Assembly: GCA_009763385.1 (NCBI GenBank)
Contig: CM019825.1
Span: forward strand, 120,399,131 to 120,463,130
DNA: 64,000 nucleotides
Direction of reading: 5' to 3'
From: Coix lacryma-jobi var. lacryma-jobi
Lineage: Eukaryota; Streptophyta; Magnoliopsida; Poales; Poaceae
Positions 46,001 to 57,551 of the stretch are shown here, piece by piece. Under the pieces are notes generated by a model. The model was not told the origin of the DNA and did not search any database. It saw nothing but the letters and a program-made list of their open reading frames with translations. The number at the start of each line of letters is the position of its first letter. Position 1 is the stretch's first letter. The position numbers and the translations under genes were made by a program.

Positions 46001-47960
46001 CTAGCTTGTTTGCTTTTTCTTCTCTTTCTTCTTTTTCTCTCCCCCATGTTTCACCTTGCACTCATAGGACTTGTGGCCTTCCTTGTGGCAAACATAACAA
46101 ACCACAGTTTGCTCCTCATCAAGCTTCTTCACTCCCTTGATGGTGTTATCTTGATGAGTTCGGGTTTGCTTTGTCTTGTCTTTTGCTTGAGTTGAGTCCA
46201 TGGTGAGGCGGGCCACTTCTTGCCTTAGTATCTCATTTTCCATTGCAACTTCTTGTGTACATGTTTCTACAATCATATCCTCAACACAAGCTTGTTTGCA
46301 CATGGGTGAGTCAAAATCAAGTAAATCAATGCAAGAAGTAGAGGCATCCTTTTTAGGCAAATCAAAGATTGATTTTTCAATTTTAGGTGCCTTGATGGGG
46401 TTTGCTTCGATGGCTTCTAGATTGGCAACTTTATTAGTTAGCTCATCACAATGTTTGCACATGATTTCCATTTTAGCAAGCAAACTTTTGTATGCATCTT
46501 GTGTGCTAGCTAACTTTGCTTTTAGTTTTTCATTCTTCTTAACAAGTTGCTCATCATTGCTTGTGCTATCACTTGTGTTTGCACTAGCCTCAAGTTTCTC
46601 AATTTTATTAGATAGCTCAACATTTAGGTTTGAAAAAGTTTCATATTGATCAAGCATGGCATTATAAGCTTGTTGAGAACTATCTATTTTTTCATTTAAA
46701 GCATTTATTTTATTTTGTTGGCTAGTGCAAGCCTTAGCATATTTAAGATTATCTTGCACAAGTTCGTTATAAGAAGGTAGCTCATCATCACTATCACTAT
46801 CACTATCACTAGAGATAGAGCTTGTGTTACCTCGTGCCATAAGGCACACACGTGAGGAGCTTGATGATGAGTGCTTGTGACCGCGCCTCTTGTGTTGGGC
46901 TTCATTATCACTTGATGAATCATCCCATGTCTTGATAGTGGTGAGGGCTTTGGCCTTGCATCCCTTCTTTTTCTTGTCCTTGGGTGTGGGTTTTTGTTTT
47001 GGACAATCTTCCACAAAGTGCCCTCTCTTGCCACATCTATAGCATCCATTTTTCCTTTGCTCTCTTCTTTGATTGGTGAAGAGGCAATCTTCAATTGGGA
47101 TGGGCACACCCTTGACATTGAGCTTGCGGATCATCCTCTTCACTCCTTTCATAAGCTTGATTGTTTCTTCTTCACCTAAGGAGGAGTCGGATGAGGTGGA
47201 TGGATGCTTGATCATCATCACTTGATTCTTCATCTCCATCATCCTCTTCTTCTTCACTTGAGGAGCTTGAGCTTGTCTCAACTTGCTTTTTTCCCTTCAT
47301 CTTTTTGTGCTCATCACATGTGAGAGCGATGCCTTTGCTTGATGAAGTGGTTTCTTCTTGACCCATCTTGCGTGACATCTCAAATGCCACCAATTTGCCA
47401 ATGACAATGGACGGGGTCATGGTGCTCAAGTCTTCCATGTTGTGGAGGATGGTGATGATGGTTGCATACTTGTTCTTTGGAAGCACGGAGATGATCTTCC
47501 TCACAATATCTGCATCACCTAGCTTTGTAATTCCAATAGAATTGAGCTCATTGATAATTAGATTCAAACGAGAATACATATCACGAACAAGCTCATTTTC
47601 ATTCATTTTAAAAGAATCATAACTTGATTTAGCTAGGTGATGTTTTTGCTCTCAAACATTACTTGTGCCATCATGGAGCTCATGGAGTTTTAGCCAAATT
47701 TCATGAGATGTTTGTAAAGTAAAAACTTGGTTAAACACATCCATGCTAAAAGATTCAAACAAGCAATTTTTAGCTCTAGCATTAAGATGAATTTCCTTTT
47801 CATCACCCGCGGTAGGCTTCTCGGGATTCTTAAGGGGTTTCATCCCGTCGCGGGTGACTCTCCAAACACCTAAATCAACTACTTCTAGGTAGCAAGCCAT
47901 TCTAGCACTATAGTAGGGAAAGTTTGTATTGTCAAAGTGCGGAGACCTAGAGGTATCCAT
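46001..47960 (-). pseudogene. gag: gag of element F, one stop and one frameshift
   Basis: Start chosen at the ATG on 47960 (MDTSRSPHFDNTNFPYYSAR), matching the general copia Gag start. The N-terminal UBN2-like domain continues to a TGA near 47650 (after HDGTSNV), resumes in the same frame (VRDMYSRLNLIINELN), then shifts by one frame near 47230-47250. The remaining 400 codons hold a first zinc knuckle CYRCGKRGHFVEDC, Lys- and Ser-rich stretches, an acidic (SD)n run near 46800, a long coiled-coil-like part, and a second knuckle CYVCHKEGHKSYEC. Both knuckles keep CX2CX4HX4C, unlike E and D. The layout of two knuckles around a coiled coil is shared with E, but the sequence differs strongly, so this is another Sirevirus branch. 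Confidence 0.87.
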
Positions 47961-48027
47961 CCCAACCACTCTCAATAGCGTCGGCTCAACGGCGGAGAAG
48001 CCAAGAGTCCAAAAATGAGCCAACTGG

Positions 48028-48336
48028 ATCTTGGTCTTCTCGCAAGTAGTCTAGTGTAACACCCGGTATTCCGAAGAATACTAAGTGCCCTCTATATGTG
48101 TGCCCAGGAAGTCCACAAGACACATATAGCAACAAATATGGAATTTCTCAAAGACAATGCTTTATTATATATCAAAACATAGATACAACAAGGCTTACAT
48201 CTAAAACAAAGCAGAGCGGAAACTACTCTTCGGGACTCCAAACTCCACAGGGACAGTTGACTGGGGGAAACACTCGCCTAGAACTCTTGGAAACATCTTC
48301 CGTGACTCCTCACTTGATTTTCCACCATCTGGTACC
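48028..48336 (+). repeat. Duplicated flank: second copy of D pol end and H left end
   Basis: This repeats 42718-43026 (tail of D RNase H, TSD TCTAG, first 282 bp of H) with about four differences in 309 bp. It begins abruptly after the F gag leader. A copied flank cannot result from retrotransposition of F, so it marks a DNA-level duplication or an assembly join. Confidence 0.88.
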
Positions 48337-49911
48337 TGTAAGGACCGAGACGCCTAAGAGGGGGGTGAATTAGGCAACTAAAAACTTTACTCTAACTATG
48401 GCCTCTAATTACCACCTAGTCAAAACCTATGCAAGACAGTAAACTAGATAAAAGAGCAACTATGGTTTTGCTAGGTGTGTTGATATCTCTACTGCAAAAG
48501 AGTTATGCGGCCTAGGTTCCAAACCTATCAACTATCCTAACAACTAAGCTAGGAAAGGTAAAGACATGATTAAGGTAGCAAAGTAAATACGAAAGCTAAA
48601 GAGCAAGGTAGAGATGCAAACTCCCGTCGACGACTCTGGTATTTTTACCGAGGTATCGAGAAGCACGCAAGCTTCACCTAGTCCTCGTTGGAGCCCCTCG
48701 CAAGGAATCCCTCGCAAGGGCCAAGCTCCCGGTCGGGTGACTCCGTGGATAGCTCCGGTCCTTCCCCATGCGCAAGTGGGTCTCCGGTTAAGCCACTCAT
48801 GGCAAAGCCTCTCTCGGATGCTTCCCGCCGTCTCCACTATCAAGCTTCCAGCCGAACGGCCGCGGGCCTTGTTCCCTTCGGTACACGGTGGCGGCCACAC
48901 CACAAACGCGATTGGTGTGGTCTCGCAAGACTACAAGCCCCTCCGATGTACAACAATGGTGCACGCAAGCACCGAGGAGCAAGAGGTATGCAAACCTCAC
49001 TAAACACTAGGCCTAAACCTAGAGCAAGCGCATGAGCGGTGGTCTAACTAGCCTAAGCACTTCGCAAAGCACCTACACGAATCACCATGTAAATTACTAA
49101 GCACTATGCATATGGAGGGACTAATATGGTGTAGCAACACTCGTTGTATGTTTCCTTACTCCTCCACACCTCATTTGGCCGGTTAGAGGTGGTATATATA
49201 GGCCCCCAATCAAATAGAGCCGTTGGGGGGCTGAAATCAGCTTTCTGTAGAGCATCGGACGCTACAGTGTTGGCATCGGACGCGTCCTATGCTCATGTGA
49301 TGAGTAGTCGTTGGACCTGTTTTTCGGCGGCATCGGACGCTACAGTAATGCATCGGACGCTGGCATCGGACTCTACCATCACACTGTTCATTCTGGGCTG
49401 ATTTCGGAGGTCATCAGACGCTGCATAGGACGCGCGTCCGTTGCTCTGCATCGGAGCGTCCGTTGCTTTATTTTCAGAGACATGGGCTTCCGTATTTTGG
49501 GCATAACTCTTAGCTCCGAACTCTGATTTTGATGATCTTGGACTTTTCGGAAAGCTAATGAAATTCTCTACAACTTTATGCTAGTGCCATGTCAGTTTGA
49601 GCAACTACAAAAACATGAGACAGTTCCAATTCAATCAGCTCTTGTCTCGGCTTGAGCGGCTCAACTTTGTTTGCGTCCGGGCCTCTGTTTCTTGTGTCTT
49701 GGATTTTGCTTGATCTTTGTAATTCTTCAATACATCTTGCAGGGTCTTGCTTGAGGTGTTGATCATTTGATCACCATATTGTCTTCATCCAAGTGTGCAT
49801 CCTATTGGACTACAAAACAAACACTTGCAAACACATTAGTCCAATTTGGTTATGTTGATCATCAAACACCAAAATCCAAAGTTAAATGGGCCGAGGTCCA
49901 TTTTCCTTACA
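48337..49911 (-). repeat. Second LTR of F (LTR2, 1575 bp) with exact TSD GTACC
   Basis: Both sides carry GTACC (48332-48336 and 49912-49916), so by itself it looks like a solo LTR. It differs from LTR1 by scattered substitutions and by reciprocal indels in the CATCGGACGC region (about 49310-49370). Confidence 0.88.
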
Positions 49912-50467
49912 GTACCCATCCGGGATTTTCATAGATTCGTACTCAACAAGTATAACATGAAGGATGCAACGCTCAAAAGGCTAGTCACGGCTGAACTGCG
50001 GTAAGCATTTTTAGTTGGTCATATTTTATTTATTAGACCTATGTCGCTAGATTATGCTTATGCTCCCATGGTGAAAGTATAATTAAGTATCATCAAGATT
50101 ATCATCACCCACAGTATTCATAGAACTGTCTCAAAAAGGATCCAGGCCGCTCATGACCGAGACCACGACTGATATATCAGTTTATTCTTAACTCTACAAA
50201 GTGTGTACAACTTTACTCACAAGTCGTGATTGCCCATTGCCCGAGGCGGCCAACCTCTTAACTCACTACCAAGGTAAGTTGGCAGGGATCACTACGAAGC
50301 CTTTCCAAATTTGGTCTAACAAGTCATAGCCGCTAAGGTTTCTGTATCCCAAGAGTTATGAACACCTCCCCACCAAGGTAACACCCATCCTCCAAAGCAA
50401 TTACCCTACCTTCAGTAAAACAGGCATAACTTTTCGCTCGTTTGTCAGAAAAATCTGAAATTTACCA

Positions 50468-50540
50468 GCTACCTCACGGAAGATCGGGCCGTCCCCTCAT
50501 CAATATTGATGAAGGACGGCCCGATCTTCCGTGAGGTAGC
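50468..50540. repeat. Long near-perfect hairpin inside LTR H
   Basis: Exact 27-bp arms (50468-50494 and 50514-50540) flank a 19-base centre that contains the 16-bp palindrome TCATCAATATTGATGA. The whole 73 bp can fold into one stem with a single irregular position. Confidence 0.92.
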
Positions 50541-52812
50541 GATAGGTTCGATTGGTGGAGAACTCGATGTTGGCGATCCGGCTTCAAATCAGACACGATT
50601 CGAACCCTGCAACCGTTACACCACTGCTCCGTTGGTTATCAACCAAGCACAACTTGATTGACCTCGCCAAGAAGGCTATTCCTGCAAGCGAATCGAAGAA
50701 CACAAGCAAGAAGGTAAAGCACGCAATCTGAAATTGCAGATATGAATATCACGAATATAATAGAGGGGTTCAAGAACTCGGTTCCAAAGGACTAATCGAC
50801 ACAGTGGAGGAGATCAAGAACGGGGGCCCTGGATCACTGTAAAAGGATTCGACACCACAGTTACAATGAACGATTCAGTTCCTCGATGGAAAACTAAACT
50901 CTAAACAAAACCCAAGACCTAACGACGACGACGATGGCTAATTATAGGGTTTAGGACGTCATCTATGCTGGACGCGCCCCCTAATGGGCTCTAAGACGAT
51001 ACACGGCCCAACGGACCAAAATACGGTGACACAGCACCCTGGCAGATTCTGGACGCTGACTTGTTTCGACGATTCCTGTTGACTCCGGATATATTTTGAC
51101 GTGATTCCAAAGCCATTGGTTAGCTTATCAAATTTTATTTCCAAGCATATCTGGTTCGTCGAAAACGGAGTCCGTATGTGTCCGGGGCGTTGATTTTACC
51201 CGGGACTGCTCCTGAATTCCGAGAGTGACGTGGAAGCTGAGTTGGAGACGGATTGCAACTTGGGGAAGACCATGGCGTCGTTGTGTCCAGCGTGGCGATG
51301 TCCTCATCATCCTCCCCTTCTTGAATTGGAGTCGTCCTCGACTCCATCTTGGCGATGTCCTCATCATGGTACACCCCTCTTGCCCTTTCGGTAAGCTACA
51401 GACGAGCTAGAACATTCAAAGTACTTAGCTAAGACTAGAGCCATGTAGTCCTCATGGTTGTACTGTAAATCCTGGGTTACCGCTTTAAGATTCAGAACCA
51501 ACATTTGTTCCATAAATCATTAATCAAGATTATCATTTTAAATATTTGGTATTTGCAAGCTAAGCAGAACTACCCATATGCATAACCCAAGGTAACAAGG
51601 AATACAGGATAACAAAGTTCTAGATAAAATCTCTAGGAGTTAATCATATTAGACACATGCATATGAAAAGGTGATTAAAAGGTTGTTGGGTAACAAAGGA
51701 ACTCATGTTACACTTGCCTTCCAAAAACTCATGTTGATGGTTCCACTTCTTCGAAGATCTTCTTCACAACGACCTTGGATAGCTCAGACTTTAAACGGGA
51801 TCAAAGGCACCACACAAGCATCCATCTCAATCATTACATGCAAAAAAAATAATATTTCTATTAGAACAGTACATCAAACAGTACTAAAACAAGATAAAAA
51901 ACTTCTAAAACTATTCTACGCATTTCTACGAACACGTGAGCGCAAGAATCACTCTAATCGGGCTTTTAAATCAAAAGTTATGTTGAAAACAAGGTTCAAA
52001 TGGCATTTTGTAAATAAACTGAAGTCCTTTTTGATTTAAAACAAATAAATTCGTATTTCTGCGCAATAAAGGACGACGGCTTCTATTTTTGAAAAGCACA
52101 GGGTCTAAATCGAAAGAAAACAAAGCTTTTTAAAACAGAGATGGACTACATGTTGATTTTGGCAAGAGGCAAGGGCTTTTTCGCAAAAAGCGCGAGCGCG
52201 GTCGGCTGACCGTGTCGCCGGCTGAGCTGGCAGCCAAGTGGCGCCACCGGATTGGCTGGCTCACCACGTTGGCGTGGACGGGCGCTCGCTGCTGCTGTGG
52301 ACCGAGTCCACGAGTTGCCCGGTGGACCGGTTATGACCCCGAACGGGTAACTTCTAATCGTGATCGCCCGGGTGCGGATCAATGGCTGGGAGTGGTTCGG
52401 GGCAAAGGCCGGCGACCGGGGCAGTGCTCCCGTGGCGGCGCGCCATGGGAGGAGGCCAGAGCGCGGCGGCGGCTTGCCAGAATGGCGATTGCGACAACCC
52501 TAGACCTAACCGAGGCTACAGGGATGATCCACAGGACCTTGCGAGCTCGATGGGAGGGGATTCCGTGGTTGGGGGTCATCGGAAAGGCACTCCCGAGTGG
52601 AGGCACCATGGCCGAGATCCGGAGCTTCGGCGATCCGGCGATACAGAGCACTACACGCGAAGGCAAGAGCGTAGGGAGGGAAAGGGAGTTACCACAGGCT
52701 CAAGGGTGGGGCTCGCAACGCCTGGGAGGGTTCTGCAGGGGCGACGCCGAGCGGAATGAGGGAGGAGGCGTTTGGTGCTCGGGTAAAGGAGAAGGGAGGG
52801 CTCGGCAGGGGG

Positions 52813-52819
52813 TTTTATA
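52813..52819 (-). promoter_or_regulatory. TATA box in LTR H
   Basis: Minus-strand CGCCCTATAAAACCCCC, about 770 bp from the LTR start. The flanking 52200-53300 is rich in GC and CpG. Confidence 0.65.
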
Positions 52820-53592
52820 GGGCGTTAGGGTGCGGTGAAGAGGCGCTGGTGCTCCACCGAGGCCACATGATGGCCGAGTAGCCATTATAGCCACCCACCG
52901 CGGCGGTTTCGGGAGGAGAAGAGGCGGCGGTGGCGCTGTGCTTGCGGAAGGAAGACGAAGAGCAAGGAGACGCCGACGGCTGGGGCCCACGGAGTAGAGA
53001 GAGAGAGGAGGAAAGGAACGGGCGCTGCGCTCCGCGGCCGACAAGCAGGCCCGGTCACGCAGTGAGAAGGGGAAGGGAGCGAGAGCGGGCTGCAGCGAGT
53101 GAGCAGGCCACGAGTTGGGCCAAAGTTGCGGGCTGCGCGCACGAGAGAGGAGGAGAGGGATCGGGCCACGGATGGGCTTGCTCGCGCGCGGGGAGCTGGC
53201 TGCAAGCTGGGCCGGAGCGGGGGCAAAGGGGAAAAAGGAGACGGGCCGCAGGAAGGAGGAGAGGGAGGGAGGGCGGGTTGGGCTGGTTTGAGGTTTGGGC
53301 CGAAAGGGTGGGAGAGGGAGGAGAGAAAAGAAAAAGCTTTTCTTTTTATTTCAAAAGAAAAACTTGCTCAAATTCAAACTCGGTTTGAATTCAAACCACC
53401 CAACACTATTCCAACACTCAAACAAATTTATATGCATCGGCATGAATGCAACAAAAGTGTTTCTAAGCCCTAGGGTTTATTTTAATTGTTCAAAAAAAAT
53501 TATTATTTGACCTATGTTAAATGCTCAGAAAATAAATAAAGCTCAAATTTATTACTAAATTTAGAAAATCAAATTTAGGGTGTCACATCTAG

Positions 53593-53941
53593 TGTCACCC
53601 AGTCTAACACAGAGGCTGAATATGTTGCTGCGGCTAGCTGCTGTTCCCAATTGTTGTGGATGATGGCCACTTTGCGTGATTTTGGTCTGAGCTTTTCTCG
53701 AGTGCCATTGCTTTGTGATAGCACGAGTGCAATTAGCATTGCTAAGAATCTCATGCTTCATTCTAAGACCAAACACATCGATGTGCGCTTTCATTTCTTG
53801 CAAGACCACTATAAGAAGGGTGATATCGGCCTTCGCCATGTCGATACTCATCATCAGTTGGTAGATATTTTTACCAAGCCTTTGGACCAATCAACCTTTG
53901 TTGGGTTGAGAGGTGAGCCTGGTGTGTGTTTCCCCTTTTAG
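53593..53941 (+). pseudogene. pol: pol of Sirevirus D, part 3: RNase H end
   Basis: Continues D pol after H. It reads NTEAEYVAAASCCSQLLWMM, LLCDSTSAISIAKN, KTKHIDVRFHFLQDH and DIFTKPLDQSTF, ending GVCFPF with TAG at 53939-53941, the same C-terminus as E and K. The RNase H active-site Glu (TEAEY) and Asp (CDSTSA) are present. The segment itself is open; D pol as a whole is dead. Confidence 0.9.
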
Positions 53942-54766
53942 TTGGGGGAAATATTTTGGTTATTGTATCATAGACTGACTTCTCTTGTTTTGTTCTTGTT
54001 TAAGTCTTTGCATTTCATCATCTTTGCATCTTTACTTTTTCGAGCTTCATGTCTATAATCTTTAGAATGAATCTTTGCTATGATTAGTGTATGCTCCGAT
54101 AATATTAGATGATGCTTGTAGCTTAGGCTCTTCTTGATCACTGATACATGTTGTGAGTTGAGCTATTTTTTTAGAACTATGAACATGCTTAATCAAACAT
54201 AAAATTTGAATTTTGTTCACCATTGAGATTGACAACTAGCATGTGTAGAATGTGTTGAAGTTACTTGTGCTATTCCTATATGCTAGGTTGCTATGTCTCT
54301 AGTTCTAAGTCTTTCACTTGCTTGGTATGTTCATATTCTGATAAAATTGAACCAAGTCTAAGTGAAAAGATCGAGATGGGATTGCTTGACAGCACATCAC
54401 GGTATCGAGACTGTTTCTCATTGCACATTGAGTTAAACTTTACCATGTAGTGCAAGACCGAAACCATTGCTTCAAGCTTCTGATTGCTTATGCATGGGCT
54501 TAGCTCGGTTGAAAAGTTAGGCAATGTCAAGTTTTCAACCTCTCGCAATCACATGCTGAAAATTCAAACTTTTGTATAATCACCGCTGCAACTCCGATAA
54601 AATTTGAAAACACAAGTCTATGTTTCCTTCTATAGCATGATGATTGAACTTTGCTAGGGGTAGTACACCTTGTATACATGTTTAGCATTTGGTTAACTTC
54701 CTGTCCATACATGTTTGGTGCTAATTTGATGGTGAACCCCTTTCTGAATGGCTTAAAACTGCTCAC
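53942..54766 (+). other. 3' non-coding region of D, cut by element G
   Basis: Clearly similar to 37429-38215 of E (for example CTTCATGTCTATAATC and GCTAGGTTGCTATGTCTCTAG). No gene. It breaks at 54766 before the polypurine tracts; the rest of D should continue right of the window. Confidence 0.82.
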
Positions 54767-56319
54767 TGTTGACTCTTGCTAACGTCGTCACTAGGAGTAG
54801 ACTATGGAATCTATCCCTGGCAACGGCTCCAGAAAGGTTTGTTGATACTTCTTAATGTAAGAAGTATAACTAACTATTCGTATGACTATTGGTAGGTTCC
54901 GCAAGCGCACAGAATAAGTCTATTGTAGCACTTCACCCGGGAGTAACTGAGTATCGTATTTATTTCCACAGGGAAGCTACTATGGCAGAACTAACACTAG
55001 GACCGCTATGAACAACTGGTGATTCTAGCAGGGTTGATCGAAATGTGTGAATGGGGGTTGGTTTCTACTACTACTAAAAAGAAAAGAAAGACTAATTATT
55101 ACTAACCTAAATCGGCGGGGTCTGGCCGATGAACAGATTAGTATTTTCCTACACACTTACGATCACAACTAACTTAGCAATAAAGGTTCTATCTAGTTCT
55201 TCGAACTGTACACACCCTATGGACTATTTACCTCAGACGTGCACAACGAGGTTTATGATTTAAGAACTAACCCAACTACGTGGTGAAATTCAAGGCTCCC
55301 AGGGCTGTCACCACCTGTTTGCTACCACAGCTATTCGGGGGGCTAGCCACAAACTAAGGTATAACTAGACTAAGCACCGTGCTTACACTAATATATACTA
55401 CTCTAAACTTGCGTCCAAAACTAGAGCACTGATTACTCAGCGAAGAACCCAAACTAGATATAAACTAAATACTAAGTTATCTATGATCGAAAGCACTCAA
55501 CAAGAACAATAAGTAAAGTACTTAAAGTAAATGCTGAAAGTAGAAGAACACTAAGATAAATGAAGGAAGACTTGGAATTATACCAAAGACTTGGAAGATC
55601 CTCTATTACAACTCCAGCTCTTCTCTTCTACACTCTCGCTCTCACTCTAAGTCTCTCAACTAGAGTGTTCCTTCACCAGAGCTTCGCTTACAAGAGAGTG
55701 GGACTAATGAGGTGAGGTCTGAGCACAAATGAGCTAGGGGGGTCCTATTTATAGCCTATGGACCTAGGGTTAGGTCAGGGGGGTGAGTGTAGTGGCGGGC
55801 GCCAGCCCTAGGTGGCGGGCGCCACCACCCTGGCCCTTGGATCCACCGCCTCTTCACCAACGGCATCCAGGAGGTCCTCCAAGTCAGTTAGGGTTCGGTT
55901 AGGGTTGTCCAATAACCGTCACATGGTCAATTAGGCCATGATCCATGTGACGCTGCTTCTTAGCCCTTGGATGAACCGACTTAGGTGAGCAACGGCTGCA
56001 AATGAGTGTGGAGTGCTTCCCCTGGATCAGTGACGTGGCAGGGGGGAGTTTGGGCTTCTCCCCCCTGGCGGCCGCCAGCTAGGGGTGGCGGGCGCCACCC
56101 CTCCTTGGCCCAGAGTGAGTCCAGGCACGTGGGCTTGCTTCCTGGTGCGTCCATTTGGTCATTTTGCTCAAAAACCCTGCAATTTCCTACATTCAAATAA
56201 AACTCAAGGACAAGTGAAAATCGTTAGTTTATAAAAGGTTTTTGGTTGATTTTAGGCTCTTGTGTTGTGTTATATGACCTTTTTGATGCTAAAAATATGA
56301 CACTTAGTGAGCGTCAACA
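54767..56319 (-). repeat. 3' LTR of element G (1553 bp)
   Basis: On the element strand it starts TGTTGACGCTCACTAAGTG and ends GCAAGAGTCAACA. One 73-bp module at its 3' end (54767-54839) contains primer-site-like TGGAGCCGTTGCCAGGGA (54814-54831), two changes from the tRNA-Asp complement. A TATA box on the minus strand is at 55746-55753. Confidence 0.88.
55746..55753 (-). promoter_or_regulatory. TATA box in LTR of G
   Basis: Minus-strand GGCTATAAATAGGACC, about 570 bp from the LTR start. Confidence 0.65.
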
Positions 56320-56337
56320 AGCTCCCCCAAGCTTACC
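56320..56337 (-). other. Polypurine tract of G
   Basis: Minus-strand GTAAGCTTGGGGGAGCT directly before the LTR start, nearly the same as in M and P. Confidence 0.88.
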
Positions 56338-56833
56338 TCTTGCTCGTCCTCGAGCAAGCATGAACTTCAAAAAATCTTGGAAACTCGGTGTTTTTGTTGT
56401 GTATGCCCATATTATTTTCATCACCATGGAATTGGTAGCCTTCCGTGCACTCAAGATTAGAACAAAAGACCAGAAAGAAAGAAGGTTTGTTTTTCCCTTG
56501 CCAATTTTGCTAATCAAGACATGTGGAGTTTTTGCAAGTTTTGTTCAAAAGAAAGCATGCTTGGTAACTTCTGTGGCTCACTCAATCACTCATATTTGTA
56601 TGTGGAAATGGAAGAATTATCCTCTCACTAAGACTTTATGTGGGGTTTAATGGGTAGGATAAAAGTGAGCATGCAATGCTAGCATAATTTTGCCAAGTTA
56701 GACAAATGGAGCAAAGGAGCAACAAGTCATAGGTTTAGACCAGGAATGTGCAAGTGTGTGGTATTTATTGTGGCTACTACTTTCATGGCACTTCTCCTTT
56801 CTATCTCTTTTGTGGGATCATGGCTATGAATGA

Positions 56834-56945
56834 GAGCATTTGCTCTTTTGGATATTCTCTTTTTTCTAGAGCACTTGCTCTTTTGAATTTTCTTTCTAGA
56901 GCACTTGCTCTTTTGAATATTCTTTTCTTTCTAGAGCACTTGCTC
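56834..56945 (-). repeat. Four tandem stem-loops upstream of the G polypurine tract
   Basis: GAGCATTTGCTC (56834-56845) and three GAGCACTTGCTC (56869-56880, 56899-56910, 56934-56945), spaced 30-35 bp apart and separated by T-rich spacers. Stem GAGCA/TGCTC with a 2-nt centre. Confidence 0.9.
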
Positions 56946-57551
56946 TTTTTTTTAAATACTATAGCCATGTCCCTGAGATTTCATTATGGAGCATGATATT
57001 TTGCCATGGAGTATTCCTAACAATGAATGGAAATAAAGGCATGTTGTGTGTGTATTCTCAGTGTAAGAATAGCACTATATAGGTGGGTGCAAGTGAATTC
57101 CTTGGTCTAAAGGTATGACAAGTTTCTCTACCATGACTATCAACAAAAGTCTAACTAGGCTCAATACTAACATGCAGCAAGTGGAAGCTCCTACTCTAAG
57201 AAAAATTATTTCGCTTTGGTAGGACTTTCTTTGCCACAGAAGTACTTAGAGCAAGTTTTTAAATTTTTCAAAATAATTACTCCACAAACTTGACTCGCTC
57301 AAGTCAAAGTAGAAACTTACTTCCCCTTTACTTAGTCTAATGCTCATATCTCAAGTTTAGTTCTAGCATACGTTTTCCCATGATAACTCTAATGCATGGC
57401 ATACATTTTTATTTATTAGAAAGACTTATGATGAGAGCGTTTCATTTATTGCTATTTATTTATTACTATTTTTTTAACTGCAAATTAACTAAGATAAAAT
57501 TCAAATTTAAATTATTGAAATAAATAAAACTGATAGAAATAAAGACGGTAG

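Larger units (their letters stand above)
43027..48027 (-). mobile_element. Element F: Sirevirus-like element with gag but no pol
   Basis: On the minus strand: gag (47960-46001), a ~1.4-kb non-coding region with three polypurine-like tracts, the final tract, and a 3' LTR (43027-44605). There is no space for or trace of protease, integrase or reverse transcriptase. The expected primer site and 5' LTR upstream of gag are missing: at 48027 the sequence jumps to a second copy of the D pol and H left flank. The left target duplication is GTACG (43022-43026), against GTACC beside the second LTR. Confidence 0.82.
42745..53587 (-). repeat. Element H: long solo LTR (~3.95 kb without insert), TSD TCTAG
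   Basis: Exact target duplication TCTAG (42740-42744 and 53588-53592) inside the D RNase H. Ends are TGTAACACCC on the left and GGGTGTCACA on the right, a 10-bp inverted repeat with one mismatch. The only good TATA box (52813-52819) is on the minus strand, after a GC-rich region, so the LTR is read leftward. Pieces are 42745-43026 and 49912-53587. Ends and length suggest a Ty3/gypsy chromovirus LTR, but I saw no coding motif to prove this. Notable contents are a 73-bp hairpin (50468-50540) and an 18-bp direct repeat TGGCGATGTCCTCATCAT (near 51293 and 51351). Confidence 0.8.
23961..54766 (+). mobile_element. Element D: Sirevirus (Ty1/copia), interrupted by E and H
   Basis: Pieces in order: 5' LTR (23961-25952), primer site, gag (26016-28614), pol in three parts (28620-29597, 40905-42744, 53593-53941), and 3' non-coding (53942-54766, cut by G). 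D is inserted in the YVDD region of the C reverse transcriptase. The left target duplication would be ATCTT; the 3' LTR is not in the window. The degenerate gag and pol make D older than E, which lies inside it. Confidence 0.88.

Noticed and set aside
46705..47118. Separate serine-rich or histidine-rich protein on the minus strand
   Set aside because: It is another frame across the F gag (46001-47960), which explains the region better with two zinc knuckles.
50597..50623. tRNA or SINE-like A and B boxes on the minus strand (TGGTGTAACGG and GGTTCGAATC)
   Set aside because: The boxes are only about six bases apart, far too close for a tRNA or a normal Pol III promoter, and no acceptor stem is visible.
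52212..53473. Several overlapping GC-rich frames on both strands in LTR H, considered as a host gene
   Set aside because: Composition is low-complexity Arg/Gly/Ala, frames overlap on both strands, and the region is the U3/promoter part of an LTR with a TATA box.
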